64,000 bases of DNA from positions 558,001-622,000 of the forward strand of contig NZ_JAGIOC010000001.1 in NCBI RefSeq assembly GCF_017876515.1, read 5' to 3'. Below the pieces are notes generated by a model. The model did no database searches. It was not told the origin of the DNA and was given only the letters and a program-made list of their open reading frames with translations. Position numbers and translations under genes: made by a program. Below, piece by piece: positions 9,490 through 17,553 of the stretch; position 1 is the stretch's first letter; the number at the start of each line of letters is the position of its first letter. The stretch is from Brachybacterium fresconis (GTDB lineage Bacteria > Actinomycetota > Actinomycetes > Actinomycetales > Dermabacteraceae).

Positions 9490-9888
9490 ATGACTGGGCA
9501 TCTGGAGCCGTTGCTGCGCGAGCTGGTGGGCGCGGTGCTCCGCGACGAGCGCCGACGACAGGGCCGCACGCTGGCCCTGGTCGCCCAGGCGGCGGGCATC
9601 AGCATGCAGCATCTCTCGGACGTCGAACGCGGACGCAAGGATCCTTCCTCCGAGCTGCTCGCCGCGATCACCGGTGCCCTGGGCGTCAGCGTCCCGCAGC
9701 TCCTGCTCCGTGCCGCCGACGATGCTCCGCTGCCCACGGAGGTCACGGAGCTCCCGGCGGTCCTCGAACTGACCTCCGTCGGCGGTCCCCGCAGCCCTCG
9801 ACGCTCTTCCGGCGGCGAGGTGTCGCTCGCCGCCCGGGGCCTGCCGGACACCGCCCGACCCGGGCTCACCCTGCTGTCCGCCGCCTGA
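9490..9888 (+). CDS. XRE-family regulator, ClgR-like
   Basis: Small transcription factor of 132 residues. The helix-turn-helix (about residues 15-75) reads LRDERRRQGRTLALVAQAA then SMQHLSDVERGRKDPSSELL. The order and spacing closely resemble ClgR/PopR regulators, which activate clp protease genes in Corynebacterium, Mycobacterium and Streptomyces. The C-terminal half is short and shows no ligand domain. It converges on the clpP pair, with its last 23 bp overlapping the second clpP gene. That position fits a regulator of those genes, although the family resemblance is from memory. The name ClgR is therefore a working label. Confidence 0.8.
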   Translation: MTGHLEPLLRELVGAVLRDERRRQGRTLALVAQAAGISMQHLSDVERGRKDPSSELLAAITGALGVSVPQLLLRAADDAPLPTEVTELPAVLELTSVGGPRSPRRSSGGEVSLAARGLPDTARPGLTLLSAA

Positions 9889-10468
9889 TCAGCACCTCGT
9901 CGGCCAGGCCGTACGCAACGGCCTGCTCGGCATCCAGCACCTGCTCGCGCTCCAGATCGCGTCGCACCTGCTCCAGGGAGCGGCCCGAGTGCCGGGCGAT
10001 CAGCGCCTCGAGGGCCCGACGGATGCGCTGCACCTCCTCGGTGGCCAGGATCAGATCCGGCACCGCGCCGCGGCCCTGGGCCTCCAGCGGATGCAGCACC
10101 ACGCGGGTGTGCGGCAGCACGGCGCGCATCCCCGGGGTGCCGGCCGCGAGCAGCACGACGGGTGCCGCGACCGCCTGGCCGACGCAGGTGACGGCGACCG
10201 CGCTGCGCACGTAGGTGAGCGTGTCGTAGATGGCGAGAACGGCCTGGGCGTCGCCGCCGCTGGAGTTGAGGTAGAGCCGGATCGGGGCGTCGGCCACATC
10301 GTTCTCCAGGTGCAGGATCTGGGCGATCACGGTGTTGGCGACCCCGTCGTCGATGGGGGTGCCGACGTAGACGATGCGATCCGAGAGCAGCCGCGAGAAG
10401 ACGTCGGCGCTGCGCTCGAGACCGGTGTGGGTGCGTTCGATGACGCTGGGGATCGTGTAGCTGCTCAT
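9866..10468 (-). CDS. ClpP paralog lacking catalytic Ser and Asp (ClpR-like)
   Basis: ClpP-fold subunit of 200 residues. The overall sequence is clearly ClpP (YLNSSGGDAQAVLAIYDTL, CVGQAVAAPVVLLAAGTPG, LPHTRVVLHP). Aligned on GQA, however, the nucleophilic Ser is Ala101. His126 is kept at the correct +25 spacing. The third triad residue, at +74, is Glu175 instead of Asp. The dimer-handle region after HPLEAQGRG is also atypical. It should not act as a normal serine protease by itself. It could be a structural partner in a mixed ring with the intact ClpP encoded just upstream, whose stop codon overlaps this ATG by four bases. Inactive ClpP relatives (ClpR) are known in cyanobacteria and plastids. 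The Ala codon (GCG) was read directly from the bases. Confidence 0.88.
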   Translation of the reverse strand: MSSYTIPSVIERTHTGLERSADVFSRLLSDRIVYVGTPIDDGVANTVIAQILHLENDVADAPIRLYLNSSGGDAQAVLAIYDTLTYVRSAVAVTCVGQAVAAPVVLLAAGTPGMRAVLPHTRVVLHPLEAQGRGAVPDLILATEEVQRIRRALEALIARHSGRSLEQVRRDLEREQVLDAEQAVAYGLADEVLIRRRTAG

Positions 10469-11175
10469 CGGGGGTCTCCTGAGGGGTTCTCGTCGCGGGC
10501 GGGCGGGGCGCTGGTCAGTCCGAGCGAGGGCACCCCGCGGGGAGCGGTCCCGTAGGGCAGGACCTCGTCCAGCGAGGTGACGACGCGATCGCAGAAGCCG
10601 TACTCGACGGCCCCCGCGGCATCCCACATGCGGTCGCGGTCGGAGTCGCGGGCGATGGTCTCCTCGCTCTGCCCGGTGCGCTCGGCGGTCAGGCGGATCA
10701 GCAGGTCACGGTTGTGTCGCAGGTCCTCGGCCTGCAGCTCGATGTCGGCGGCGCTGCCCCCGAAACCGGCCGAGCCCTGGTGCATGAGCACCCGACCGTG
10801 CGGGAGGATCAGGCGCTTGCCGGGCGTGCCGTGGGTGAGCAGGAACTGTCCGGCGCTGTAGGCCATGCCCAGCGCCACGGTCCGCACGTCGCAGGGCACC
10901 AGGTCCATGAGATCCCCGATGGCGAGCATGGCCGGCACCAGGCCGCCCGGGGAGTTGATGAGCACGGTGATGTCGCGCCGGGGGTCCTCGGCGGCCAGCA
11001 TCAGCAGCTGGGCGCTGAGGCGTGCCCCGTTGTCCTGATCGAGCTCCCGGTCCAGCAGCAGGATCCGGTGGTGGAGCAGGCCGGTGGCGGTGAGCGCGGC
11101 GAGCCCGTCGGGGGTCGGAGCGTCGGGCGAGCTGTCGAGGCGGGGTGGGGACGGAGGTGTCGTCGTCGGTGTCAT
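10465..11175 (-). CDS. clpP: ATP-dependent Clp protease proteolytic subunit (intact triad)
   Basis: ClpP peptidase of 236 residues with a complete triad: Ser107 in GMAYSAGQFLL, His132 in RVLMHQG and Asp181 in DSDRDRMW, at the standard +25 and +74 spacings. The segment SAADIELQAEDL matches the handle helix that joins the two heptamer rings. A 20-25 residue Pro/Ser/Thr-rich extension precedes the fold and may be a propeptide. It is the first gene of a two-gene operon with the inactive paralog, linked by an ATGA overlap. Housekeeping clpP1P2 genes usually sit next to tig/clpX, so this pair is more likely an accessory set like Streptomyces clpP3P4 (inference). Confidence 0.93.
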   Translation of the reverse strand: MTPTTTPPSPPRLDSSPDAPTPDGLAALTATGLLHHRILLLDRELDQDNGARLSAQLLMLAAEDPRRDITVLINSPGGLVPAMLAIGDLMDLVPCDVRTVALGMAYSAGQFLLTHGTPGKRLILPHGRVLMHQGSAGFGGSAADIELQAEDLRHNRDLLIRLTAERTGQSEETIARDSDRDRMWDAAGAVEYGFCDRVVTSLDEVLPYGTAPRGVPSLGLTSAPPARDENPSGDPR

Positions 11176-11202
11176 GTCCCCACACTCGACCTGTCCCGCT
11201 CC

Positions 11203-11239
11203 GAACGGGGCGTTCTCCGTCCAGCGCTGATCAGCGCTG
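11203..11239 (-). promoter_or_regulatory. Two palindromes upstream of the clpP operon (candidate operator)
   Basis: The short gap between clpP and glyS holds a perfect 18-bp palindrome at 11222-11239 (CAGCGCTGATCAGCGCTG) and an inverted repeat GAACG-3-CGTTC at 11203-11215, which is 28-40 bp before the clpP start. The second lies where a promoter or operator is expected. The first could bind a dimeric regulator or form a hairpin ending the glyS side. CGCT/AGCG half sites are reminiscent of ClgR-type sites, but the spacing does not match the corynebacterial consensus exactly as I recall it. Confidence 0.4.
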
Positions 11240-11302
11240 AGCAGAGCGGGCCCGGGTCAGGACCCGGCGAGACGGCAACGGGCGGCGGTGACCCCGTCGG
11301 CC

Positions 11303-12694
11303 TCAGGCGCCGAGGAGGCGGGCGGCGAGGTAGGACTCGACCTGGTCCAGGGCCACGCGCTCCTGGGCCATGGTGTCCCGCTCGCGGATCGTCACGGCCT
11401 GGTCCTCCGCGGTGTCGAAGTCGACCGTGATGCAGAACGGGGTGCCGATCTCGTCCTGGCGGCGGTAGCGCCGACCGATCGCCTGCGTGGCGTCCATCTC
11501 CACATTCCAGTGCGTGCGCAGCTGATCGGCGAGCTGGGTGGCGCGCGGGACCAGGTCCTCGCTCTTGGACAGCGGCAGCACCGCGGCCTTCACGGGAGCC
11601 AGACGCGGGTCGAGCTTCAGCACGGTGCGCTTGTCGACGCCGCCCTTGGTGTTGGGGGCCTCGTCCTCGGTGTAGGCGTCGACCAGGAACGCCATCATCG
11701 AGCGGGTCAGTCCGAAGCTCGGCTCGATCACGTAGGGGGTGTAGCGCTCGCCGGAGGCCTGGTCGAAGTACTGCATCTTCGTCCCGGAGGCCTCGGTGTG
11801 GCTGCCGAGGTCGAAATCCGTGCGGTTGGCGATGCCCATGAGCTCGCCCCAGTCGCTGCCCTGGAAGCCGAAGCGGTACTCGAAGTCGATGGTGCCGGTG
11901 CTGTAGTGCGCGCGCTCGTCCTCGGGGACGTCGAACCGACGCAGATTGTCCGGGTTCATGCCCAGGTCGATGAACCAGTTCCAGCAGGACTCCACCCAGT
12001 TCGAGAAGTGCTCGTCCGCGTCCGCTGGCGGGGTGAAGAACTCGATCTCCATCTGCTCGAACTCGCGGGTGCGGAAGATGAAGTTGCCGGGGGTGATCTC
12101 GTTGCGGAACGCCTTGCCGACCTGGCCGATGCCGAACGGGGGCTTCTGGCGCGTCGCGGTGACGACGTTGAGGAAGTTCACGAAGATGCCCTGCGCGGTC
12201 TCGGGCCGCAGGTAGGTCAGGCCGGCCTCGGTGTCCACCGGGCCGAGGAACGTCTTGATCAGGCCGGAGAACTGCTGCGGATCGGTGAAATCGCCGCGCG
12301 TGCCGCAGTTGGGGCAGGGCACCTCGGCCAGCCCGCCCTCGGGGTCGCGACCCTTCTTCGCCTGGAACGCCTCGATCAGGTGATCCTCGCGGAAGCGGTT
12401 GTGGCAGCTGCGGCACTCCACCAGCGGGTCGGTGAAGGTCGCGACGTGGCCGGACGCCTCCCAGACCCGCTTGGGCAGGATGATCGAGGAGTCCAGGCCG
12501 ACCATGTCGGCGCGGGAGGTGACGAAGGTGCGCCACCACTGGCGCTTGATGTTCTCCTTGAGCTCCACCCCGAGCGGTCCGTAGTCCCAGGCGGAACGGG
12601 TACCGCCGTAGATCTCACCGGCCGGGAACACGAAGCCGCGCTTCTTGGTCAGAGCGATGACGTTGTCCAGCGTGCTGGCGGGGGCCTTGGCCAC
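11303..12694 (-). CDS. glyS: Glycyl-tRNA synthetase, single-chain type
   Basis: Class II synthetase of the dimeric alpha2 type, 463 residues, charging tRNA-Gly. Visible motifs are [25 protein letters not shown] at the N-terminus (quoted part: [17 protein letters not shown]), a zinc-like [18 protein letters not shown] insertion, motif 2 in [20 protein letters not shown] (class II Arg), and motif 3 with GLTRSMM. The C-terminal anticodon-binding domain contains [12 protein letters not shown]. The start is the GTG at 12694 ([11 protein letters not shown]), which has GGAG seven bases upstream; homology does not extend into the longer frame. It ends about 130 bp before the clpP operon and is transcribed in the same direction, probably as its own unit. 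Confidence 0.96.
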   Translation of the reverse strand: MAKAPASTLDNVIALTKKRGFVFPAGEIYGGTRSAWDYGPLGVELKENIKRQWWRTFVTSRADMVGLDSSIILPKRVWEASGHVATFTDPLVECRSCHNRFREDHLIEAFQAKKGRDPEGGLAEVPCPNCGTRGDFTDPQQFSGLIKTFLGPVDTEAGLTYLRPETAQGIFVNFLNVVTATRQKPPFGIGQVGKAFRNEITPGNFIFRTREFEQMEIEFFTPPADADEHFSNWVESCWNWFIDLGMNPDNLRRFDVPEDERAHYSTGTIDFEYRFGFQGSDWGELMGIANRTDFDLGSHTEASGTKMQYFDQASGERYTPYVIEPSFGLTRSMMAFLVDAYTEDEAPNTKGGVDKRTVLKLDPRLAPVKAAVLPLSKSEDLVPRATQLADQLRTHWNVEMDATQAIGRRYRRQDEIGTPFCITVDFDTAEDQAVTIRERDTMAQERVALDQVESYLAARLLGA

Positions 12695-12794
12695 GGGGGG
12701 ACTCCTGGTGACGGGGTGGTCGGAACCCGTCCAGCATAGCGACGGCGTCGCTGTGACGGTGCCCACGCGCACCCGCCCCACGGGGCCCGTCGAC

Positions 12795-12823
12795 TTGCAT
12801 GCACCCTGGGCACTGGTGAGAAT
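12795..12823 (+). promoter_or_regulatory. Predicted znuA promoter
   Basis: TTGCAT (12795-12800) and GAGAAT (12818-12823) are separated by 17 bases. Transcription would begin within a base or two of the znuA ATG at 12831, and no Shine-Dalgarno sequence precedes that ATG. This predicts a leaderless znuACB mRNA. The -10 element lies inside the Zur-like box, so bound Zur would block RNA polymerase. Confidence 0.5.
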
Positions 12824-12831
12824 GATTGTCA
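12817..12831 (+). promoter_or_regulatory. Zur-like box overlapping promoter and start codon of znuA
   Basis: TGAGAATGATTGTCA is a 7-1-7 inverted repeat with six of seven matching pairs, and fits the Fur/Zur type TGAnAATGATTnTCA. It covers the predicted -10 element and the first base of the znuA start codon. A Zur-like gene lies downstream in the same cluster. In zinc-replete cells Zur would be expected to sit here and silence znuACB. Confidence 0.7.
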
Positions 12832-13826
12832 TGTCGTTGATGCCCGGCCCCTCGCGCCGCTCCCTGCTCACCCTCGCCGGTGTCGGAGCCGGTGCCATCG
12901 TGCTCTCCGCCTGCGGTGACGGGGGCGGCGGCGGCACCGGGTCCGGGGACGCACTCACCGTCGTGACCTCGAACTATCCGCTGAGCTATGTCGTCGACCG
13001 CGTCGGCGGAGATCGGGTGGAGGTCACCGACCTCGCCACTCCGGGGGCGGACGCCCATGGGCTCGAGCTGTCCGTGAAGCAGGTGATGGCGGTCCAGGAA
13101 GCAGCACTGGTGCTGCAGATCCCGCGCTACCAGGCGGCGCTGGACGATGCGATCTCCTCGGGTCCTGCGGACAACGTGCTGGATGTCTCCTCGATCATCG
13201 AGATGCTCCCGGCCGACGGCGGCGACGAGCACGGCCATGACGAGCACGCGCACGCCTCGGACGGCGGGGACGCGGAGCACGCCGACGAAGAGCACTCAGG
13301 CCATGACCACGGCCCCACCGACCCGCACTTCTGGCACGACCCGCTGCGCCTGGCCGAGGTGGCCGATGCGCTGGCCGCCCGGCTCGGAGAGATCGACCCC
13401 GAGGGGGCGGAGGCCTTCACCGCCGCGGCGGCCGAGGTCCGCTCCGATCTCGAGGCGCTCGATGCCGAGCTGGACGAACAGTTCGACACCGTCGACGGTG
13501 ACCGGACATTCATCACCAGCCACGCCGCCTACGCCTACCTCGCCGCCCGCTACGACCTGCACCAGGTCGGCATCGCCGGGGTGGACCCGGAGACCGAGCC
13601 GTCGCCGCGGCGGCTGCTCGAGCTCGAGCAGGTCATCGACGAGGAGGGGGTCACCACGATCTTCTTCGAGACCACGGCGTCCCCGAAAGTCGCCCAGACC
13701 CTCGCGGAGAACGTCGGCGTCGACAGCGCGGAGCTGGACAATCTCGAGACACGGCTGGACGAGGATGCCGACTACCCTGCCGTGATGCGGAACAACTGCC
13801 AGAAGCTGCTGGAGAGCTGGGCATGA
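12831..13826 (+). CDS. znuA: Zinc ABC transporter substrate-binding lipoprotein
   Basis: Extracellular zinc-binding lipoprotein of 331 residues (cluster A-I). The signal sequence has [10 protein letters not shown], a hydrophobic stretch and the lipobox LSAC at Cys28, followed by a Gly-rich linker. The middle carries a His/Asp/Glu-rich loop (about residues 128-160, for example [12 protein letters not shown] and HSGHDHG), the mark of zinc-specific ZnuA proteins, then a metal ligand in DPHFWHDP. The C-terminal lobe supplies TSHAAYAYL and [11 protein letters not shown] with further ligands. It is the first of three genes with 4-bp overlaps. The Zur-like box at its start supports zinc over manganese. 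Confidence 0.93.
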   Translation: MSLMPGPSRRSLLTLAGVGAGAIVLSACGDGGGGGTGSGDALTVVTSNYPLSYVVDRVGGDRVEVTDLATPGADAHGLELSVKQVMAVQEAALVLQIPRYQAALDDAISSGPADNVLDVSSIIEMLPADGGDEHGHDEHAHASDGGDAEHADEEHSGHDHGPTDPHFWHDPLRLAEVADALAARLGEIDPEGAEAFTAAAAEVRSDLEALDAELDEQFDTVDGDRTFITSHAAYAYLAARYDLHQVGIAGVDPETEPSPRRLLELEQVIDEEGVTTIFFETTASPKVAQTLAENVGVDSAELDNLETRLDEDADYPAVMRNNCQKLLESWA

Positions 13827-14596
13827 GCGCCCCCATCGCCCCTCCCGCCCCCGTCCTCGAGGTCTCCTCCCTCGCCGTCGCCCGGGGCGGCGCCCGCGTG
13901 CTGCACGAGGTCGACCTGCGGATCCAGCCCGGCGAGCTGGTCGCCCTGCTCGGGGCCAACGGCTCCGGCAAGTCCACCCTGCTGCGCGCCGTCGTCGGGG
14001 TGCTGCCCATCGAGGCGGGCACCGCGCGGCTGTTCGGGCAGAGCGTGAACCGCTCCCGCGCCCACGACCGCCTCGGCTATGTCCCCCAGGACTCGATCGA
14101 GGGCGGCTCGATCCCCGCCACGGCTCGCGAGACCGTCGCCGGCGGTCTGCTCGGCTCCCGGTCCTGGTTCCCCCGCACCCGTGATCCGCGCGTGCTGCAG
14201 GCGCTGGCCGACGTCGGCCTCGAGGACCTCGCCGGGCGCCCCGTGACCCGCATGTCCGGGGGGCAGCGCCGTCGCGTGATGATCGCCCGCGCCCTGGTGC
14301 GCGATCCGGAGTTCCTGGTGCTGGACGAGCCCTTCTCCGGCGTCGACCTGCCCACCCAGCGCCTCATCGCCGAGCTCTTCCGCGAGCTCTCCGCCCGCGG
14401 CACCACCATCTTGGTGGTCCTGCACGGGACCGGCCCGCTGGCCGGCGACATCGGGAGAGTCGTGGTCCTGGACCGCGGGCGCGTCGTCCACGACGGCGCC
14501 GAGACCGATCGCCCCCACCTCGACCCCGGCCACGACCATCTCGAGGACGCGGCCCCGCTGGACGAATGCCTCGGACAGGAGATCCACCCCGCATGA
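13823..14596 (+). CDS. znuC: Zinc ABC transporter ATP-binding protein
   Basis: ATPase of the zinc importer, 257 residues. Walker A is GANGSGKST, the signature motif MSGGQRRRVMIARAL, Walker B FLVLDEPFSGVD, and the switch His is in VVLHGTG. It ends with an acidic/His-containing tail of about 35 residues. Its ATG overlaps the znuA stop by four bases and its stop overlaps the znuB start by four bases, so translation is probably coupled across the transporter. Confidence 0.93.
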   Translation: MSAPIAPPAPVLEVSSLAVARGGARVLHEVDLRIQPGELVALLGANGSGKSTLLRAVVGVLPIEAGTARLFGQSVNRSRAHDRLGYVPQDSIEGGSIPATARETVAGGLLGSRSWFPRTRDPRVLQALADVGLEDLAGRPVTRMSGGQRRRVMIARALVRDPEFLVLDEPFSGVDLPTQRLIAELFRELSARGTTILVVLHGTGPLAGDIGRVVVLDRGRVVHDGAETDRPHLDPGHDHLEDAAPLDECLGQEIHPA

Positions 14597-15504
14597 TCTC
14601 CCCCCTCGACATCCTCACCTCCGACCTGATGCGGTATCCGCTGATCATCGCGGTGCTGATCGGGCTGACCGCTCCCGTGGTCGGCACCTACCTGGTCCAG
14701 AAGCGACTCTCCCTGCTCGGCGACGGCCTCGGCCACGTGGCCCTGACGGGTGTGGCCGTCGGCTGGCTGGTCGGCGCCTGGACCACCGCCAGCCCGGCGG
14801 ACCTGCTCGCGATCCCGGGAGCGCTGGCCGCGTCCGTGATCGGCGCGGTGGCGATCGAGTACGTCCGCGAGGTCAGCCACACCAGCCGCGACGTGGCGCT
14901 GGCGATCATGTTCTACGGCGGCATCGCGGGCGGCGTGGTGATCATCCAGCTCGCCGGCGGGACCTCCCAGAATCTCATGGGCTACCTCTTCGGCTCGCTG
15001 TCCACGGTGACCGCCCCCGACCTGGTCATCGCCGTCGTGCTCGCGGTGGTCGTGCTCGGGATCGGGATCGGCCTGAGCAGTCTGCTGTCCGCCGTCACCG
15101 GGGACGAGGAGTTCGCCCGCGCCTCCGGACTGCCCGTCCGAGCCGTCAACGTGCTGATCGCCGTGATGGCGGCGCTGACGGTGACCCTCTCGATGCGGAT
15201 CGTCGGCGCGCTCATGGTCTCGGCGCTGATGATCGTCCCGGTCGCCGCCGCGCAGCAGCTCGTGGTCGGCTTCGTCCGCACGATGCGCACGGCAATGGTG
15301 ATCGCCGTCTTCTGCGCGCTGGGCGGATTGCTGGTCACGGTCTACGTGGACCTGCCGCCCGGCGGCGTGATCGTGCTGCTGTCGATCGCCGTGTACGTGC
15401 TGGCGATGCTCGCCCGCGCCGTGCTCCCGAGCCCCGGATCCGCTGCGATCGGCGAGGGCGGGCCCGGCCCCGTCGCCGAGCGGGACGCGGCGCGCAGCCG
15501 CTGA
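14593..15504 (+). CDS. znuB: Zinc ABC transporter permease
   Basis: ABC-3 family permease of 303 residues with about eight hydrophobic segments. Family hallmarks are KRLSLLGDGLGHVALTGVA near residue 35, MFYGGIAGGVV, YLFGSLSTVT and MRIVGALMVSALMIVPVAAA. It forms the membrane channel through which ZnuC drives zinc from ZnuA into the cytoplasm. The ATG at 14593 overlaps the znuC stop (ATGA). The gene ends about 125 bp before the zur-like gene. Confidence 0.92.
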   Translation: MISPLDILTSDLMRYPLIIAVLIGLTAPVVGTYLVQKRLSLLGDGLGHVALTGVAVGWLVGAWTTASPADLLAIPGALAASVIGAVAIEYVREVSHTSRDVALAIMFYGGIAGGVVIIQLAGGTSQNLMGYLFGSLSTVTAPDLVIAVVLAVVVLGIGIGLSSLLSAVTGDEEFARASGLPVRAVNVLIAVMAALTVTLSMRIVGALMVSALMIVPVAAAQQLVVGFVRTMRTAMVIAVFCALGGLLVTVYVDLPPGGVIVLLSIAVYVLAMLARAVLPSPGSAAIGEGGPGPVAERDAARSR

Positions 15505-15535
15505 GCGGGAGGGGGACGCAGCCGCTGACCGGGAG
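15493..15535 (+). repeat. Direct repeat at the znuB 3' end
   Basis: CGCAGCCGCTGAGCGGGAG at 15493-15511 is followed by CGCAGCCGCTGACCGGGAG at 15517-15535 (18 of 19 identical, period 24). The first copy contains the znuB stop codon. The arrangement looks like a local duplication, with no sign of a mobile element. Confidence 0.6.
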
Positions 15536-15629
15536 TCGGGACGCCGCCGAGCGGGGAGCGGGAGCCGCCGGGCACGCCCCCGCGCACCCCGCGTCGATCA
15601 CCTCACGAGGGATGGAGGTCCCGACCGCC

Positions 15630-16070
15630 ATGCAGGACAATGGCCCCATGCAACGGAACACCCGCCAGCGCGCCGCGATCCTCGAGACGCTGTCCCGGCA
15701 GGACGATTTCCGCAGCGCCCAGCAGATCCACGAGCAGATGAAGGCCGACGGCGAGACCGTCGGCCTGGCCACCGTGTACCGCAACCTCCAGGCGCTGAGC
15801 ACCTCGGGGCGGCTGGACGTGCTGGTCGCCGGCGACGGCGAATCCCTGTACCGCCAGTGCGAGGACACCGGCCATCATCACCACCTGGTGTGCCGCGAGT
15901 GCGGCCGCACGGTCGAGTTCCTCGCCCCCAAGCTCGAGAGCGCCATGACCTCGATCGCGCAGGAGCACGGGTTCACCGACGTCGACCACACGCTCGAGGT
16001 CTTCGGGCTGTGCACCGAGCACGCCGGGACCGGGCATCCCGACGCCGCAGAGGGCTCTTCGTCGCGATGA
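15630..16070 (+). CDS. zur: Fur-family regulator, probably the zinc uptake regulator Zur
   Basis: Fur-fold repressor of 146 residues from the chosen start. The winged helix contains NTRQRAAILETL and GLATVYRNLQAL. The hinge and metal sites appear as EDTGHHHHLVCRECGRTVEF. The C-terminal part reads DVDHTLEVFGLCTEHAG. The first CxxC (CREC) is present, but the second structural pair is only CTEH. Genes for zinc uptake immediately upstream and the 7-1-7 box at znuA make Zur more likely than Fur. I chose the ATG at 15630, with GGAGG eleven bases before it; ATGs at 15612 and 15648 are alternatives. The stop overlaps the start of the next gene (ATGA). Confidence 0.82.
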   Translation: MQDNGPMQRNTRQRAAILETLSRQDDFRSAQQIHEQMKADGETVGLATVYRNLQALSTSGRLDVLVAGDGESLYRQCEDTGHHHHLVCRECGRTVEFLAPKLESAMTSIAQEHGFTDVDHTLEVFGLCTEHAGTGHPDAAEGSSSR

Positions 16071-16738
16071 TGGAGTGGGTGCAGTCGCTGCCGCTGCTGC
16101 CGGCTGTCGGCTTCCTGTACGTGGTGATCTGGCTGCGCGCCGGTGCCACCTACGCTCTGGGGCGCGCGGCGCGTCGGGCCGCCCGACGCGGCCAGGTCGC
16201 GGCATTCCTGGAATCCCCGCGCGTCCAGCGGGCGACCGAGATCGTCCATCGCTGGGGCGCGCCCGTGGTGGCTCTCAGCTTCCTGACCGTCGGATTCCAG
16301 ACCGCCGCCAACGCCGCGGCCGGCCTCACCGGGATGCCGCTGAAGCGGTATCTCCCGGCCCTCGCGCTCGGCGGGCTGGCCTGGGCCGTCATCTACGCGA
16401 CGATCGGCCTGGTGGCCTTCGCCGCCTGGTTCGAACTGTTCCTGCGCTCCCCCTGGGCCGCCGTCGCGGTGCTCGCCCTGGCCGTGGTGCTGATCGCCGT
16501 GCTGCTGCGTCACCGGCGCCGCAGCGGAGGCGTGCTCGCGGCGCAGGACGAGAACGACGACGAGGACGCCGAGAAGACCTCCCCCGCCGCGGAGGTGCCG
16601 TCCTCGGACGAGGCGAGCGTCGACCGCGCCCCGGACGTCGGCGCGTCGGCCGATCCGGTCAGTCGACGTCCAGCGCGTCCTGACCCGGGGCATCGATCGC
16701 GCCCCCGTACCGACGATCACGGCGCGCATACTCGGTGA
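16067..16738 (+). CDS. DedA-like (VTT family) membrane protein
   Basis: Membrane protein of 223 residues. It has an N-terminal hydrophobic helix, then [26 protein letters not shown], which occupies the place of the DedA family's conserved central segment but lacks the F-x-P-G-x-R motif (quoted part: [20 protein letters not shown]). Two more hydrophobic helices follow, ending near residue 148. The last 75 residues are hydrophilic, acidic then Arg/Pro-rich, and probably cytoplasmic and disordered. Its start overlaps the zur stop by four bases, so it is co-transcribed with zur, though a role in zinc handling is unproven. The 3' end overlaps the convergent uppS by about 80 bp. The DedA assignment is moderate. 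Confidence 0.65.
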   Translation: MMEWVQSLPLLPAVGFLYVVIWLRAGATYALGRAARRAARRGQVAAFLESPRVQRATEIVHRWGAPVVALSFLTVGFQTAANAAAGLTGMPLKRYLPALALGGLAWAVIYATIGLVAFAAWFELFLRSPWAAVAVLALAVVLIAVLLRHRRRSGGVLAAQDENDDEDAEKTSPAAEVPSSDEASVDRAPDVGASADPVSRRPARPDPGHRSRPRTDDHGAHTR

Positions 16739-17471
16739 CCGCTCGCCAGAGCACCACGCGGTCCACGTCCGGCCACAGCTCGGGCACGAACACCAGCTCC
16801 GCATAGGCCGCCTGCCACAGCAGGAAGTTCGAGGTGCGCTGCTCCCCGCTGGTGCGCAGGAACAGGTCGACATCCGGCATGTCAGGATCACTCAGATGCT
16901 TCGCGAGACTCTTCTCGGTGATCCCGCGGCCGCTGATCCGCCCGGCCCGGGCCTCCTCCGCGATCTCGCGGACCGCATCGACGATCTCGGCGCGACCGCC
17001 GTGGTTCACGCACATGTACAGCGTCATGGCCGTGTTGGTCCGGGTGAGCTGCTCGGCCTCCTTCAGCTCCTTGATCACCGAGCTCCACAGTCGCTGCTCG
17101 CGGCCGATCCACACGATCCGCACGCCCCAGGAGTTCAGGGTGTCGCGCTGGCGGCGCAGCACCCGTCGGGAGAAGCCCATCAGGAACCGCACCTCCTCCG
17201 GGGAGCGCTTCCAGTTCTCGGTGGAGAAGGCGTACGCCGACAGGTGCGTGACGCCGATCTGCAGCGCGCCGGCGACGACGTCCAGCAGCGCGGCCTCCCC
17301 CGCCTCGTGGCCCGCGGTGCGGGGCAGTCCGCGCCGGTTCGCCCAGCGGCCGTTGCCGTCCATCACCACGGCGACGTGCCCGGGGATCGTGGGGGCGGGA
17401 AGCTGCGGCGGCCGGGCACCGCTGGGGTGGTCGAAGGGCTCCTCGTAGCCGTGCGCGGATCCTCCGCTCAT
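16659..17471 (-). CDS. uppS: Isoprenyl transferase (Z-polyprenyl diphosphate synthase)
   Basis: cis-Prenyltransferase of 270 residues that extends an allylic diphosphate with isopentenyl units to make the long-chain Z-polyprenyl diphosphate carrier for peptidoglycan and other wall polymers. Motifs: [12 protein letters not shown] with the catalytic Asp, [15 protein letters not shown], and the C-terminal [19 protein letters not shown]. The start ATG at 17471 has a strong AGGAGG six bases upstream. It lies downstream of recO on the same strand, a common actinobacterial pairing. Actinobacteria often carry two paralogs making C15 and C50/C55 chains; chain length cannot be told here. Confidence 0.94.
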   Translation of the reverse strand: MSGGSAHGYEEPFDHPSGARPPQLPAPTIPGHVAVVMDGNGRWANRRGLPRTAGHEAGEAALLDVVAGALQIGVTHLSAYAFSTENWKRSPEEVRFLMGFSRRVLRRQRDTLNSWGVRIVWIGREQRLWSSVIKELKEAEQLTRTNTAMTLYMCVNHGGRAEIVDAVREIAEEARAGRISGRGITEKSLAKHLSDPDMPDVDLFLRTSGEQRTSNFLLWQAAYAELVFVPELWPDVDRVVLWRAVTEYARRDRRYGGAIDAPGQDALDVD

Positions 17472-17502
17472 GCGTGTCCTCCTGGGTCGGGTGCGAGGCG
17501 CT

Positions 17503-17553
17503 CTCGGGGGTCGACGTGGCTCGGGGGTCGACGTGGCTCAGCGTTCGACGTAG
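17503..17553 (-). repeat. Three 17-bp tandem units at the recO/uppS junction
   Basis: Two perfect copies of CTCGGGGGTCGACGTGG (17503-17519 and 17520-17536) are followed by a diverged copy (17537-17553) that forms the last codons and stop of recO. The pattern suggests tandem duplication of the recO 3' end into the spacer. No function is evident. Confidence 0.6.

Noticed and set aside
15493-15535. Direct repeats after znuB considered as an attachment site
   Set aside because: No integrase, tRNA or foreign composition nearby; a local duplication is simpler.
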